Shown piece by piece: positions 1-12,089 of a stretch of DNA of 64,000 nucleotides (positions are counted from its first letter, which is position 1; the number at the start of each line of letters is the position of its first letter). The position numbers and the translations under genes are program-made. Origin of the DNA: Coleophoma eucalyptorum (Eukaryota; Ascomycota; Leotiomycetes; Helotiales; Dermateaceae); the NCBI GenBank assembly GCA_026120035.1, contig JALRME010000013.1, positions 930,001 to 994,000 on the forward strand. The letters run 5' to 3'. The notes beneath the pieces were generated by a model that saw only the letters and a program-made list of their open reading frames with translations, did no database searches and was not told the origin of the DNA.

Positions 1-1894
1 TGATGAAAGCAGATGTACACAAGACTGGTAGCATGCCGCCGACGTGACGCCCACGAGGCGAGCGATTCGAGATGCGCGGCGCGGCGTCCACGTCCAACTC
101 TCGCTACCCGTCGTGCATCTTATGCCCAGGGACTTGCCCAGGACTTGTCCTTTGTACCTGCCGTTGACAGGAGGAGTCCGAAGCCTTTTTACGCAGCCCT
201 GAATGCTGTCGAGTAAAGTGGCCTTGCCAGCAAGGATAAAACCAATGCTTTTGGCGATCTAGAGGAAGCTTTAGGCGCGAGCGCGCCAAGCCAGAGCAAC
301 GAATATCAGCCAAAAAGCGGACGGGAGTCTGGGAGAAGTCCGACCAGCATCTTGGGCCCGAACTAATGTCACCAACCTGGCTCGAGCCTACGATAGTACA
401 GTATAAGCCTGCTTCCCCGAAATCAAAACGCTACTTCGGGTCCTTTTTTGCATCGTTACGGCAACCCCATCCACCACCCTTGCGATGAAGTTGCGAACTG
501 GATAAACGTCCGACCCCCATGTGAATGACCATGGTCTAGGAAGCAATCCCCAAGCGACCGGTACTGCTGAAGGAACAAGCAAGGTAGACAGAACTTGCTT
601 CTTTGGAAGCCCGGACCACGCCGGGGAATGGAAAACATCGTGGTTAACGTTACTGCCAAAACGGTAGGGAGTTGGATGACATCGCACCACGCAATGCCCT
701 CGTTTCCTGTCTTGACCTGTCTCGACTGTCTCTCCCACTCTCGCCCCTCGGCTCGTATATTCCTTTGGTAGGTTGACTAGTTGATTCCCCTAGCTCGGCC
801 GGTTGGCCTGCGCTTGTTGAGCCCCAAACAGGGAGCAGGCAGGAGAGAGAGGGAGGGAGAGAGAGAAGAGATCGGGATTAGCAAGCAGAAAGGCCGATCA
901 GGCTACTCGCAGAGGGGGGCTAGAAGGCTACTCTAGAATTGCTGGGCTAGCTGAAGGTCCTCTGCTCTGCCTCTGCGCTGCCTCTGCTCTGCCTCTGGAA
1001 GAAGGCTAATTTACGGCTTAGCGAGCATGGACCAGCACGGAGGATGGCGGATGGGCAGGGAGCGAGGCCTAACTCAGCAACCGAGACTGAGACTGAGAGA
1101 AAGACATGAGAAAGACGAAAGACACGAACCTAATCTAGAAAAGAGAGGGCGAGAGCTTGGACTCTCGTCTCTGCGCCTTTCGTGCTCCTCCTCCTCCACC
1201 TTCCCCCTACAGAGTAAGGTTCCATTGCCCATCACTTCCTGGTCCCTGGCCTGGCCTGGTGGCCCTGTCCTGTCTTGACTCTTGATTTGGATTGTCCCAC
1301 TTCCCTCTATCCCCCCCCCTTCCTCCCAAGTCTCAAGCCTTCTGTCTCCGCCAAAACAAAGAAACATCCAGCGGCGCAAGGGCAACGGCAACGGCCCTGC
1401 TGTGAGGCGCAACCCTTAACCTCTATGCAGCTCCCCCAGTCATCACTCATCACAACACAAAATCATCTCGTCTCCCACGCGCCCTGCTGCGAAACCTCTT
1501 CCTCTGCTCCATCGCATCCATCCACCACCCAACCGCACACGCACCCTTCACCTTTGGTACGCCAACAGAGCTTCCCAATCGCATCTTCTATTCGTCCAGC
1601 AGTGCAACTTGAACGCAAGAATCCTGTAAGTGCATATCAATTCCTGGTTCTGCACGTGAACGGTATTTTTCTACCTCCCATGTTGTGGTTCCCAAGCGAA
1701 GGCGCAAAATCTGATTGGTAGTGTAAAAGGTACCAGGCTCCGATCCTGCGATTTCTACTTGACAACCACAGAACCTCGACCTACGTGGACAACTGGGGAT
1801 TTAACTGCTTGCTACTGCGAGTTCAACTGGTACACGTGTGAACGACATTTGAATCGTCTCTGCCCTCACCGTCACCAGAAAAAAACCCCCCAAA
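1..1894. other. Upstream region and probable 5' leader of the first gene
   Basis: I see no convincing gene here. Open frames between 1027 and 1721 lie in purine- or pyrimidine-biased sequence and resemble no protein family. Positions 958-1000 hold a short imperfect tandem repeat of CTCTGC/CTGCC units, and 843-870 is a GA-rich run. The stretch 1440-1560 is CT- and CA-rich, as is common around fungal transcription starts. A GTAAGT donor at 1626 and a CACAG acceptor ending at 1771, preceded by a CTTGAC branch-like site, could mark a 5' UTR intron. That intron is inference only. Confidence 0.4.
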
Positions 1895-2009
1895 ATGTCG
1901 CCTACGCCTACAGTCCTATGATTCTATGATAAACCCCGGACTCAACAACAGAACTCTACCGCAATTCAATAGCTCAGTAGAGCAAACGCAACAATGTCAC
2001 CGAAACTAA
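1895..2009 (+). promoter_or_regulatory. Cluster of upstream AUGs/uORFs ahead of the first gene
   Basis: Three ATGs precede the chosen start at 1994. The first, at 1895, has a good context (CAAAATG) and opens an 8-codon uORF ending at 1921. The second, at 1918, opens a 3-codon uORF ending at 1929. The third, at 1926, opens a 27-codon uORF that runs across the main start in another frame and stops at 2009. If the mRNA contains this stretch, translation of the main frame should be strongly restrained. A UTR intron could remove part of it. Confidence 0.4.
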
Positions 2010-3685
2010 AACCACTTTTGCTTCCGCAACTGGTAGAAGAGCGAAGGAAGAGAGAAAGTATGTCAGAATCAGAATTGGACCTATGCTCGTCATACTATAC
2101 GCAGAATTCGGCATCGTCTGAAGTACCCTCCCCAGTAACTCCCACCTTCTCCAACCGTGGTCACTTTCGTTATCCTAGCTCAACCTCATCTATTGAGTCT
2201 CCTGTTCAAACCATGATCTTGGATTGTCCAGCATCGCCAACTTTCACGGCACCCAAGAGCAAACGGTCGTTACCTGATGTGCAGGAAGAACCTCAAGAGA
2301 AGTATTGCGAATTGGATATGTTTGACGACGAAGACATGGACGCCCTCTATGATTGCCTATGTAAGGAAATCGAAAATCTACCAGACTATTGAATGTAGAA
2401 GCTGACGTTGTATTTTATAGGTGACGATATGCAATGCTTGCACCGAGATCCATCTATGGTTCAAAGTTCAGTTCAACTCCCAACGCGACAGGATTTTGAC
2501 GACTATGACCTCGCCGACGGCTTTTTCAGTGATGGGGAATATGCGCTGAGTACTCGACAGAAGAAGCGCCGGGCACCAGATTCGCCACTTGCTGGCCTTG
2601 CGACGCGAATAGGTACCCGATTCCCATCATTCTCTCGAAATTGGCGATTGAAGAAGTCACCGAGCCTGCTCTCGATGAATTCTGATCGAGATCTCACAAT
2701 GTCTCGCGGCGCATCGAGCCGGTCATCCTCGGTCTCAAACTCTGGACGACAAGTACTGGATAATGTTTACGAAGCCCATATGCCTCCTACACCAGCCAAG
2801 AGTGTCTTTGGAAGCCGAGAAGAGATCTTGGCGGTCCCAATTGATATTGAGAAGGCGAACCTAAACAGCGGCGACCGCGAAGAAGGATTTGCGACAACAC
2901 CTCTACTTCCCCCATTGGTGATGGAGGCAGCAGCCAACAAAACCCAGGTGATGTATTCGCCATTGCAGTCACCGTCGGTGGCCGATCCTCAAGATCCAAA
3001 GTCTGGAACATTGACTCCAATTGACAATATTTTACCACAACTGGCCTGCATCCCTTCACCACCTCTCAGTACCAAGCCTTCCGTCTCTTCCTTCAGCCGA
3101 TCGGCGTTCAACCGACCTTCTCACCTCGTTCCATCCTCAGAGATACCACCTATTGTTATTGCTGATGCCAATGACGAATGGTCCATCAAACTCGGTCACG
3201 CCAACTTTACAATCCAACCAGAACCATATCTGCCCGAGAGTTTTGATTTGGAGGCCTGCCGACAACTGCGCGCGAACTGGGACCTTGCACGCTGTAACTA
3301 CACAAGGCATCTAGTTCGGACCGGCGAACACTACGGCGTCACCTCGAAGACATATAAGCTCACCGAAGAGAAGTGGGCCGTGACTGACAGTCTCTGGAGG
3401 AAGAATAACGACCTGACCATTGGCAACACTGTCTCGAACTCATCGGAAGCTTTCGCAACCCTGAAGCATACCACGCTTGGTGATCCAGGAAGCAACAATA
3501 TCATGACCAAGATTCCATCACTGAACGATCCCCGCAGTGGTGGAAAATTCCCTCAATTAGGCGACGAAGACATCGTCGGTCCCATGGTTCAGGCAGCTGC
3601 CCAATTACAGCACAGTCCTGGTAAGAAGGCCAAACTCTTCCGATTCTTCGCAGAGAAGTTCCCTGTCGGACTCGGACGATCATGA
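1994..3685 (+). CDS. Conserved fungal Ser/Pro-rich protein of unknown function
   Basis: Two exons, 1994-2360 and 2421-3685, are joined across a 60-nt intron with a GTAAGG donor, a GCTGAC branch and a TATTTTATAG acceptor. The splice restores one frame and gives 543 residues. The first exon holds an acidic stretch (about residues 105-125) and short Ser/Pro-rich runs. The middle is low-complexity, with many SP and TP dipeptides that could be kinase sites. The conserved-looking part is near the C-terminus (about 405-460), with an EACRQLR...WDLARCNYTRH segment followed by a KLTEEKW segment. I recognise this as a widespread but uncharacterised Pezizomycotina family. It has no signal peptide or membrane segment. 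The start at 1994 is the first ATG in frame. Confidence 0.8.
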
Positions 3686-6483
3686 GACTTCCAGAATCGA
3701 TCAGCCGAGGGGCAACGAGGCCTTTCAGACGAATTAGAAACACCTACATGCAGATGATCTGTATCATCAGTAATTATTCACGACGTATGACGACTATTCG
3801 AATTGATTTCGATACCACGATCCTTGCTCAATGTTTCAATTGTTTATACCTTACATCTTACATCATATTGTTTGTTCACATACACTTATAAATCCTTCTG
3901 GTCTGTTTGCTTGCATCTGCGCACATACGGAGCACAGGAGCAGGATGGGCCTTTTCTGACCTAGCTTTGGAGTTTTGGGGATTTGATGGGAGAGAATAAC
4001 TCCTACCTTGTTCGGAATAGAAAAGTCGTTCAAAAAAGGCAAACAGATGGAAAAGGATCAATGGCGCGCTGGCATAGATCGGAGACAATAGACCTGACAA
4101 GGTCTGCATTTCTTTTTCTTTTTTTTTCAGTGCAATTTTGTTACACCTTGTACACAAACTAGCGACAGAGGGTGGAAGGAGGAGAGGAATGTGGAGAGTG
4201 ACTGTCAAGTTCATTTTGGACTTGGCACATTCATGGCGGCTATTACCATCACTATCATCAACTTCTTTTTTTTTTTGGAGGGGTTGATGTTCTGATTGGG
4301 AGAGCGCAGTCTTTTTGGGGGAGTAGCATGGGAATGAAGATAGGGAAGAACGGATGACCTTGAATTCCTTTCAACCCCAAAATATACTCGAATAGGTAGA
4401 CGAGGTTGTAGGGGAGACTTACCTATTAGAAGTACGAAAACAAACAAACAATAAGAATCAAAAAACATTCAAAAATTTATCTGCTCACTTCCATTGTCAA
4501 TGTGACTTCACTCGTCTCGCAGTTCTTCCATCTCCGCTCTGCCTCTATCAGGGTATCCCACTTCAGTTCCCCCAGTACAACCAGAGGCTCAAGCTGCCTC
4601 CCCAATCAACCTCTTCCATTTCGCCCCAGATCCCGCTCTCTCCTCGCTTCCGGTCTCACTTGCGCCTGAGCAACAGCTAAACCAGCCATTCACTAGCCAA
4701 GAAAACCGCACACCAACTTAGGTCGAAATGAAGGCACTTCAAACACTCGGGGAAAAGGGCAGATCTACGTCTAGACACCACGCTCGGATCGCGGCGGGCG
4801 CTCCCCTTGATTCACGCGGCGATATTCTAGGGACGAGTCAAAAAAGGATGCCTCATAGCATTAGCGCTCAGCACCACCTCCCTTCCCTCCGTATTCCTCC
4901 CGCGGTAGCATATCCATACCTCTATGCTACGGCCAAGGGACCTTTGCGGCGTTCCCAGCACGAGTCAATCCCAAAGCAGGACTCTGCTATACGAGTCGAA
5001 GGCTACGTAAATCGGCATGCCGGGGGGTGGGGAGTTCCCATTCATCCGTCGTCCCTGATCTCGAGGCTAGAGGGATCGAAAAATATGTAGATCATGGCTG
5101 TTCAAGCATGTAGGATCACCACAAAATTTCCAACTTTTTATTTTTATTTTTACTTTACACTTTCCGCTGCGTCCCGTGGCGCGCGATGTTGTGCTGAAGC
5201 GTGGATGATCATGGTTGGTGCGGAGGTGGGAGGAGGGAGGAGGGAGGAGGGGGGAGGGAGGAGGAAAAGCGTGAAGCGTGAGCGCGAAGCATGAGCATGA
5301 GCGCGAGCGCGAGCGTGAGTAGTTTAGTTAGTTCGTTGGTTAGGTTAGTTAGTTAGCGGGGAAGCGGAGCAGGAACCCAGGGGAATAAGGGGACTGCAGA
5401 GGGGGGATGACTTCTAGTGCTTCTTTGTTTTCCTGTTCGTCGCTTGCTGGATGGATTTTTTCTAACTTGCCTGGACTTGGCTTAGGTGTATAAAGTGAGG
5501 GTTTCATAGTTATGACGATGGCTTATTTTTCTGTTTTCTTTGTTTTCATTTTGTTTTCGAGGCCATTTCGTGGTGGCTTATGCAGGCTATGTCACTCATG
5601 TGTGGCGTTGTTTCTGGCACTGCTTGAGCATTGCGGCTTTGAGATCTTCGGACTAATGGTGCAAGATATGGATTTGCGCGGTTGGTGATGTGATGGGGTT
5701 GTGCGGCTTGGTTTAGCCTAGGGGTGTGGCTTATGGTTTGTTTACTTTGTGGCTCCGGGGATCGAGTAAGGTAGGGTAGGTTAAGGTAGGGTCAAGGAGA
5801 GAAGGTGAAGGGTCTAATCGACGTCAAGGCTGCTAACTACCGACAGAAAGCGAGGAAATGGCTAAGTTTGGGGTTAGGTAGGGCGACGGCGTGCAGCCTT
5901 TGTTTGAGAGATGTAGGGAGATGTAAGAGGTAAGGTTGAGCACAAAGGTATTGTATCAGCATTGTTCTTGTAGCATGTTCTACGTTGCCATGGAAAATAA
6001 TCCCTTACTTGCCTTGTTCTGAGATATGTTAAGCACTCGAAGAAAGGGAGAGCAGAAGCTTGACTAAGTTTGCAAGACGTCAATTATGCAGGGTGTTCTT
6101 TGTGTCCCTCCGCACATGCGTCTTGAAACGCAATGATGTTCTGTGGCTAAGACCCTGTGAAAAGACCCTGTGAAAAGACCCTGTGAGATATGAGATCCAA
6201 CTCAGCTGACTAGTAGATCTAAATGTAAGCTCATCGAGTCTGAAGGCACATCTCGTTCATACCCGCAACCTCACCTCCACGAAACACCCGTGGCAAGTAC
6301 GAAGGAAGAAACACAACAGCAAGGGAATAATGTTCTGATGCAGTCGTGTAAGAGGTTGGTGAAACATGATATGCTCATTTTCTGTCAGAAAATCCAGAAG
6401 ACGTGGATACTTTCGTCACGAAACCCAATTTGCGGGACCGTCTCTTTCTCGACAGCTGCAAATTCTGTCGTATCTTACAGCTC
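3686..6483. other. Intergenic region with low-complexity tracts
   Basis: I support no gene here. A 120-codon frame at 4728-5090 starts at a reasonable ATG (GTCGAAATG) after a CT-rich tract, but it resembles nothing known. Positions 5228-5269 are an unbroken purine run with many GGG blocks, followed by GCGTGA/GCGAGC repeats to about 5318 and TTAG-like repeats at 5320-5357. Poly-T/poly-A runs occur near 4120 and 4265. Confidence 0.5.
6149..6186 (+). repeat. 13-bp tandem repeat, three copies
   Basis: The unit AAAGACCCTGTGA occurs three times in a row. The first copy lacks its leading A and the other two are identical. It lies about 300 bp beyond the stop codon of RTT106, in the shared downstream region. 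Confidence 0.85.
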
Positions 6484-8030
6484 CTATTCCCCGTCTTGCT
6501 CATCTTCGTCTTCGTCGTCTTCCTCATCATCGCCCCCACCATCGCCGTCCTCATCTCCTGATTCCTCTGAAGAATCATCATCGCCTGATCCTTCGCTGTC
6601 ACCCTCACTTCCCGGGTCGTAGTCTTCTTCGTCCTCATCTTCTTCATCCATAGCTGCCTGCTCTGCCTCCAGAGCAGCTTTTTCTAGCTCTCCGCTTTCT
6701 GCGCTTCCAATCACGACCCCGTTCTCATCTTTCATAGCATTGATATTGAGACGCTTTGCTTTTCTTTGTTCCGCCATACTCTTATCATGCAAACCATGAC
6801 GCTTCACAAATTCATCTATACCCCCAAAATTTTCTTGATCTAGCATGGCAAACTCAAATTCTTCTTGAGTCTCCTCGCCTCCGGGCACCGAAGTGTCGAC
6901 TTCCACGTTCAGATTGAACGTCCGCTGTAATACACTTGTGTATGACACCGCAGAAATGCGTTCGTGAGGTAAGAAGAGCAATGGCTTTTTAAAACCCCAG
7001 AGTATGCCATTCGGCAGGAAAAAGAGATATCCATCCTTAGAGCCTCTGAAGCCATTTATATGCACAGCCTTCTCCTTTGGTCTGTGAGCCTGCTTGATCT
7101 CCGAAGCAAAAACATCTGGATCTGCTTCAACTATTTTTGTGACTTTACTTCCACCTGCTTTGAGATACTTTAAAAGGGCCCAGTCAAACAGCGTCTTGTA
7201 ATCATCTGATACAGCATTTGCCGCTGTACTTTCCTGCCCACTAATCGTTCCTGATTTTGGTGCAGTCTCTGGCACAGTGAAGACTATGGGCTCAGGGAGT
7301 GATGGCGTGCCCGGAACCGGCTTCAAAGGAGTAATTATGGAATTTTTGGGGAATAAAACATAGTTGTTCTGTCTCTGTGTTTTCTCAGGGACCGCTAGAC
7401 AGAATGCGTACTCTGTTGGAAGGGGAATTAGCAAGGCCTCCACGTAGAACCTGCTGGTGCAGAATCTTACCGATATCCTGCCACGCATAACTGATGCCAG
7501 GCACAGGCTCCTTAGAATCTGGGAGGCGTGCATATAGGTGGGTTGATGTGAAGCACAGTGTATATTTCTTCCGCTGTGGTATTGAAACCGAGACCTCCTT
7601 GACCTCCAGTAGCACTGCGTCACTGCTTGTCGCCGGTCCTACTACATTGATTTTCGACCCATTTTGCGGAGCTTGGGAATCAGTGCCAGCAGATGCAGGT
7701 CGGGTCGTAAGATTTTCTTGCAAACGCCTCTTTTTGGATGCTGGCCCTGTGGGCGGTGGAGGCGCGACGGCGAGGATGTGGAGAGAGATTTGGTTGAAAA
7801 GCTCTACATATGGGCCAGCTGGTAAATATATCAGCATATCAATTCTTCGAATGGCACTGCACTGCTCTGTCCACGCCAAAGACAGATGTCCAAAGAAGAT
7901 ACCCTTAGCACGGGGGCTTTTCTTTGTGGGCTTGGGGGTACGCACTTGCTGCTCTTTTGATGGCTTCTAGTAGATCCGATCGGCCCTCAAATGCCAGCTG
8001 CAGACTCTTCTCGTCGAGAGGCAGAGCCAT
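6484..8030 (-). CDS. RTT106: Histone chaperone Rtt106
   Basis: Rtt106 binds H3-H4, especially H3 acetylated at K56, and works in replication-coupled nucleosome assembly and heterochromatin silencing. Three exons (8030-7946, 7818-7471, 7412-6484) give 453 residues. The 127-nt and 58-nt introns restore the frame, and the second has a TTGCTAAT branch. The N-terminus (1-70) leads into a KKRR basic patch. The tandem PH-like fold follows, beginning near residue 90 (EVKEVSVSIPQRKK) with the family block QDIEYAFCLAVPEKTQRQ across the second splice. The second PH domain contains HINGFRGSKDGYLFFLPNGI. The last 54 residues are almost entirely Asp, Glu, Ser and Gly, the expected acidic histone-binding tail. 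The start is the only ATG that joins in frame through the first intron. Confidence 0.95.
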
Positions 8031-8548
8031 AGTGTAAATTGTTGATATAGAAAATTATTCAAAAAAACATGTCGGATGTTAAAACTAGGTACGCGACGAA
8101 GGGCGGACGCGGTTGGTGTAGAGCCTTGCGATGATGTCAGATTGGAATATCCGGGGGCCTTCAGTCGAAACGAATTGTTCTAGAAATAATAATTCAGGGC
8201 TGAAAATAAAAGTCAGTTAGAATTGTGAATTCAGAATTGCTTTGAACAGTTCTGGTGGGTGAACCAAAGCGCAGGCGCGAATGATTGGAGCCTGACATAG
8301 CTACAAAGAGACGTTTCCATTTAATCACTTGCATCTGTTCTAGGACAAGATTCACTCTCCAAACTATCCACTATTTCCCACTGCGCAAGGCCATAATAAC
8401 TGCCTAGTACCATTACATACAATTTGGAGAATCGAATCTAAGATTGCTTCCATGCTCATGAACATACATCGTAACAAGTGAATCTCGGAGCTAGTCTGCT
8501 CGAGATAACTCCCTAACGCCTGGGAAGAAATAGTACATGCAGGCCCTC
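8031..8548. other. RTT106 promoter and PEP12 3' region
   Basis: This spacer lies between the RTT106 start and the PEP12 stop, two genes on the same (minus) strand. It is AT-leaning and holds no protein-like frame. It should contain the PEP12 3' UTR and the RTT106 promoter. I see no clear regulatory motif. Confidence 0.5.
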
Positions 8549-9417
8549 TCAACCTAAAACAACCGCAAGAATAACAATAGTGAGAATGACAGCCAATATC
8601 AACAGAAGACAGCATGCCTTTGAGCGTGCATTCTTCTGATATCGTGCAGCACTTCTCAATTCCTGGTCCGCATTTCTGGTATCCGTTCTCGTGTTATCCA
8701 CATTGGCAGAAATTGTATCAAGCTGCTCGCCTTGTTCACTCACGATATGCGCAACGTCCCGGAAGAGTTCGTTCAATTCCGTAACACCCTGTTCGATGTT
8801 CCGTATCTCTGCTTCCCGCTCCACGATAAGAGAGTCTTGGAAATCCACCTCGTCCTGCGAAGCTAATCTCAACTGCTCTTGCGACTGTTGTTGTCCAAAT
8901 GGACTACTTCCTTCTGCTGAGGGCGAGGATGCCTCTTCTAAAGCAGCTCGCGCAGCTGACGCGGAAGATCGCTGCTTCTCTAACGCTCGGCGTTGTACTG
9001 TTTGGAACTCGGTGAGGTTGGCTTGGAATTCGCGCGCAAGCTTCTGCTGGGTATATTTTTGAGAAGGCTGTATGCAAACATTAGCAGCCTATCGCATGAT
9101 ATTCACTTAATAGTACTGACGCTAACGTCCTCCCATGATTGTATTGTCTTCACTCCATCCCCAATCTCCCTGAAGGCCTCCTTCGACTCTTCGAGGAGAT
9201 CATGAACCCGCTCCCTCACTCTCTCAGTATCCCTCTTCGTGCCTAACAGAGATATCTCGTTTGAAAGTCTAGAGATGTTGCCTGTCAAGGTAAACAGTTT
9301 GGTCATGAGATCTTGCGACAGGCGCTGGAACTCCGGATCGTCTGAGTAATTCGGATCATCTCCGCGTCGCATAGTTGTCGGCTGCGACTCTAGATTGGAA
9401 AGCTGATCGAATGACAT
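8549..9417 (-). CDS. PEP12: Endosomal/vacuolar Qa-SNARE (syntaxin, Pep12 type)
   Basis: This is a t-SNARE for fusion of Golgi-derived and endocytic vesicles with the late endosome. Two exons (9417-9121, 9067-8549) are separated by a 53-nt intron with a GTCAGT donor and a TGCTAAT branch, giving 271 residues. Residues 15-110 form the N-terminal Habc-like helices, including NISRLSNEISLLGTKRD. The junction reads WEDVSPSQKYTQQKL, a signature of the fungal family. The SNARE motif spans about 180-240, with the central glutamine near residue 211 (HIVSEQGEQLD). The C-terminus is a 20-residue hydrophobic anchor preceded by KNARSKACC, whose cysteines are plausible palmitoylation sites. It is divergent from NDC1. 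Confidence 0.93.
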
Positions 9418-9734
9418 ATTGGTGGTAAGGAATGAACGGGCTGAAGAAGACCGATCGTGATTGTTTTTGACTGACTGATGTTGGAGCCTTGAGCGGTGGA
9501 AGTCGACGTAATCGCACTAGCGGCCGCAGCCCCAAATTTGAGGTTGCTCTCGCGTCAACAGCTTCAAGTTTATTTTGGTTGTCAATATCAACACATCTAC
9601 TTTTCTTCTTCGTTCCTCTTCTTGCGCATACTACAGCATACTGGACAGCCAACCAATGAATTCAGGCTAGTTTCCAACTCGTATACAGTCTTTACCCATC
9701 CCTCATAGGCCTTTCGGGCCTCGACATCTACAAG
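9418..9734. promoter_or_regulatory. Divergent promoter between PEP12 and NDC1
   Basis: A 317-bp spacer separates two start codons in opposite directions, so it must serve both genes. CT-rich stretches near 9595-9625 are typical of fungal transcription initiation. I recognise no specific factor site. Confidence 0.6.
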
Positions 9735-11677
9735 ATGCCGCCAACCCTCCGCATTCGTCCCTACAAGGATTTCTTAACACCAGCATTGCATCGACGATTT
9801 GTGTCTGCAATGGCTGTCCTGAGCATTCTATGCTATGCCGAATCACTAGCGATTGGACAATATAATGGCTGTATGTTCTGTAAAACGAGCGTAGATTTAG
9901 GTCTCTACTAAACTACACAGGGTTCTGGACATGGTTTCCTATGGGAAGAGCTGGCATACGTGCTGGTCTCCTATTCATTTCAGCATTCTCAGTATTTATT
10001 CTCCGGGTTGCGCAGCTCCATGTCGGTATACGAACTACGACCTCTCCCCTGGAGACTTTCAGACTGTATGCATTCCGATACGAAACCCTGCAGACTGCTT
10101 TGTGGTATTTTTTCTCGGCTTGGTTCTTCTGCGAAGTCCTCATATTCTCGTCAGCAGAGACATCGAATATAAGATGGATCACAAGCGGCGCCAATTTTGA
10201 TCGTCCAAGATTGAACGAGCGGCCGATCTTCTTAATGTCACACTTCCTCATCCTCGGGCTCTCGCAGAGTGTTGTGCATCTGTTCTATGACTACGACCGA
10301 GTAGATATGCCTGTCATGAAGACAAAGCCAGAAGCTAATACGCCGCCTCTTACACAAATTTACGAAAAAACACTGCGCATAGTATTTAGTGCTCTCTTTC
10401 GAGCAATTGGACTGACATTATTATCGCCAATCATCTATGTCGTTTTCATACGGCGAACAGCATGGAGCTACACTCTTGCATTCGCAAAATTCTTCTGGAG
10501 CCTACCAAGATCAACGGCTCTCCCAGCAACTTGGCCATTTCATATCAAGATCCTCGGAAAGACTTTCACGGGGGGCTTCTTGATTATATTGCTCTGGGAA
10601 ATTGCAAACATAGCATTTTCGGCCTACGTAGCGCAAGAGCCTTTGAAAAATGAGCGGCCTATCACTCATGAATCTCGAGATCCTAACGGCAGTCTTCTTA
10701 CAGGTTTGAATGGGAAGAAGCTCCAAACAAAAGTAAGTAAGCTCAATCTAAACCATTCAGGATAATGTTCACAATCCTAGGCCTTTGCTTTCTGGGAACT
10801 GGTTTATATCTCCCAGCGCTTTCAAGGACGGCGGAAGATGATTTATGAAGATATTGACCGCAAGGGGGGCTCCGCTTGGGCACAAATTCTTACAGCTTGC
10901 TTGAACGTAATAAATAGTGTAGAAAGTCGCATCACAGAATACCAGACTCCGCCAGTTGTAACTCCAGTCGTTGCGCCAGCAGACCCCTTACAAGCACTTC
11001 CACACATAGCTCAGCCTCCGCGTCGGGAGAGCATTTTCGCTACCTCTCCACCACCCGCATCGAGAAAAGATACAGCAGCGCATCTTGTAGGAGACTTTGC
11101 CAAGAGGCATGGACACTCTAGAGATTCAAAATCACCACAATTGATAGAACAAGCAAAGGAAGGTCTCAAAGATCCAGCAGCCATGGTTCCGAGCGGACTG
11201 CAGGCAGCAGTCAAGGATAACGTCTCATTTCTTTTGAAAACAGCCTTTGCCTGGCCTTTCAGGCTCACTTACCGACGAAGGATTGCTGTTGTTGTTCTTG
11301 GCTCACCATATGGCGATGTTGGCATTATTGTTGACGCAGTAGATGCCCTCACAAGACTGGCGGTCTGTAGTTTGACTGAAGACCAGTATGGAAACGTACA
11401 AAGAGACGTGAAACTCATCATTCAAACCTTGACATCAGTCGTGAAGAGGCTGGAGTCATTCAAGCAGAGTATAGGGTTCCACTGGACAGATGTTGAAAAG
11501 AAACAACATAGTCCTGAAGTCGATACCATATTGGTATCTTTGAAAGGCTGCCTGCAAGAATTATTAGCAGCATTTGGAGATTATAGCCAAGATCTGAGGC
11601 TCAGTCAGAGCGACATGAGAAATGCCAGGGAAGCGGCGGCGACAGATACCGGTGTTGAAATGGCACAGAAACGATAG
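9735..11677 (+). CDS. NDC1: Nuclear pore / spindle pole body membrane protein Ndc1
   Basis: Ndc1 anchors the nuclear pore complex and the spindle pole body in the nuclear envelope. Three exons (9735-9870, 9921-10732, 10781-11677) give 614 residues. Introns of 50 and 48 nt restore the frame at NGWFWTWFPMGRAG and KAFAFWELVYI, both family hallmarks. The N-terminal half carries about six membrane segments (near residues 22-42, 57-78, 97-117, 147-168, 212-234 and 272-292). The C-terminal half is soluble, starting with a proline-rich linker and ending in predicted helices, as in yeast Ndc1. Length matches the family. The start (MPPTLRIRPYKDFLTP) fits fungal orthologues and lies close behind a CT-rich region. 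Confidence 0.93.
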
Positions 11678-12089
11678 GTCATGATATCTGGCAGGACTGT
11701 AATGTAATACGTCCATACGACAAAGCAACGAAAAATTTACAAACTTCAAGCATGATCACATAAGCCCATACAGAGAACAGTGGCTCCGTAGATGCCTTGC
11801 ATTGTGATAACTAGGACAGCAAAATCCATTATCCCAAAACTCTAAACTCCATGGCTATAACGCCCTCAAGATCTCAATTCCAGCACTTGGAAGAGACTGC
11901 CTCAAACACCAAAACGCGCCATATTAAATTCAGAATCGCCCATGTTACATGGTATGCCTGTAATAATGCCAGCTCTGCCATGCTACCGATAGCTATCTAC
12001 TCGCCCCAGAGTATTAACTTTTACCATATTTACGCACGGGGTCTCTACTCTCTGCTGCGGCCATATTTCCGGATGTTACCAGACCCGGT
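11678..12089. other. Convergent 3' spacer
   Basis: The 3' ends of NDC1 (plus) and of the Ser-rich orphan (minus) meet here. No protein-like frame or RNA gene is evident. Confidence 0.5.

Noticed and set aside
4728..5090. 120-codon plus-strand ATG frame with a fair start context
   Set aside because: No family resemblance, no intron evidence and no continuation; kept only as a remark in the intergenic entry.
5761..5795. Telomere-like GGTAGGG/GGTTAAGG sequence
   Set aside because: Not an uninterrupted TTAGGG array and lies among ordinary single-copy genes.
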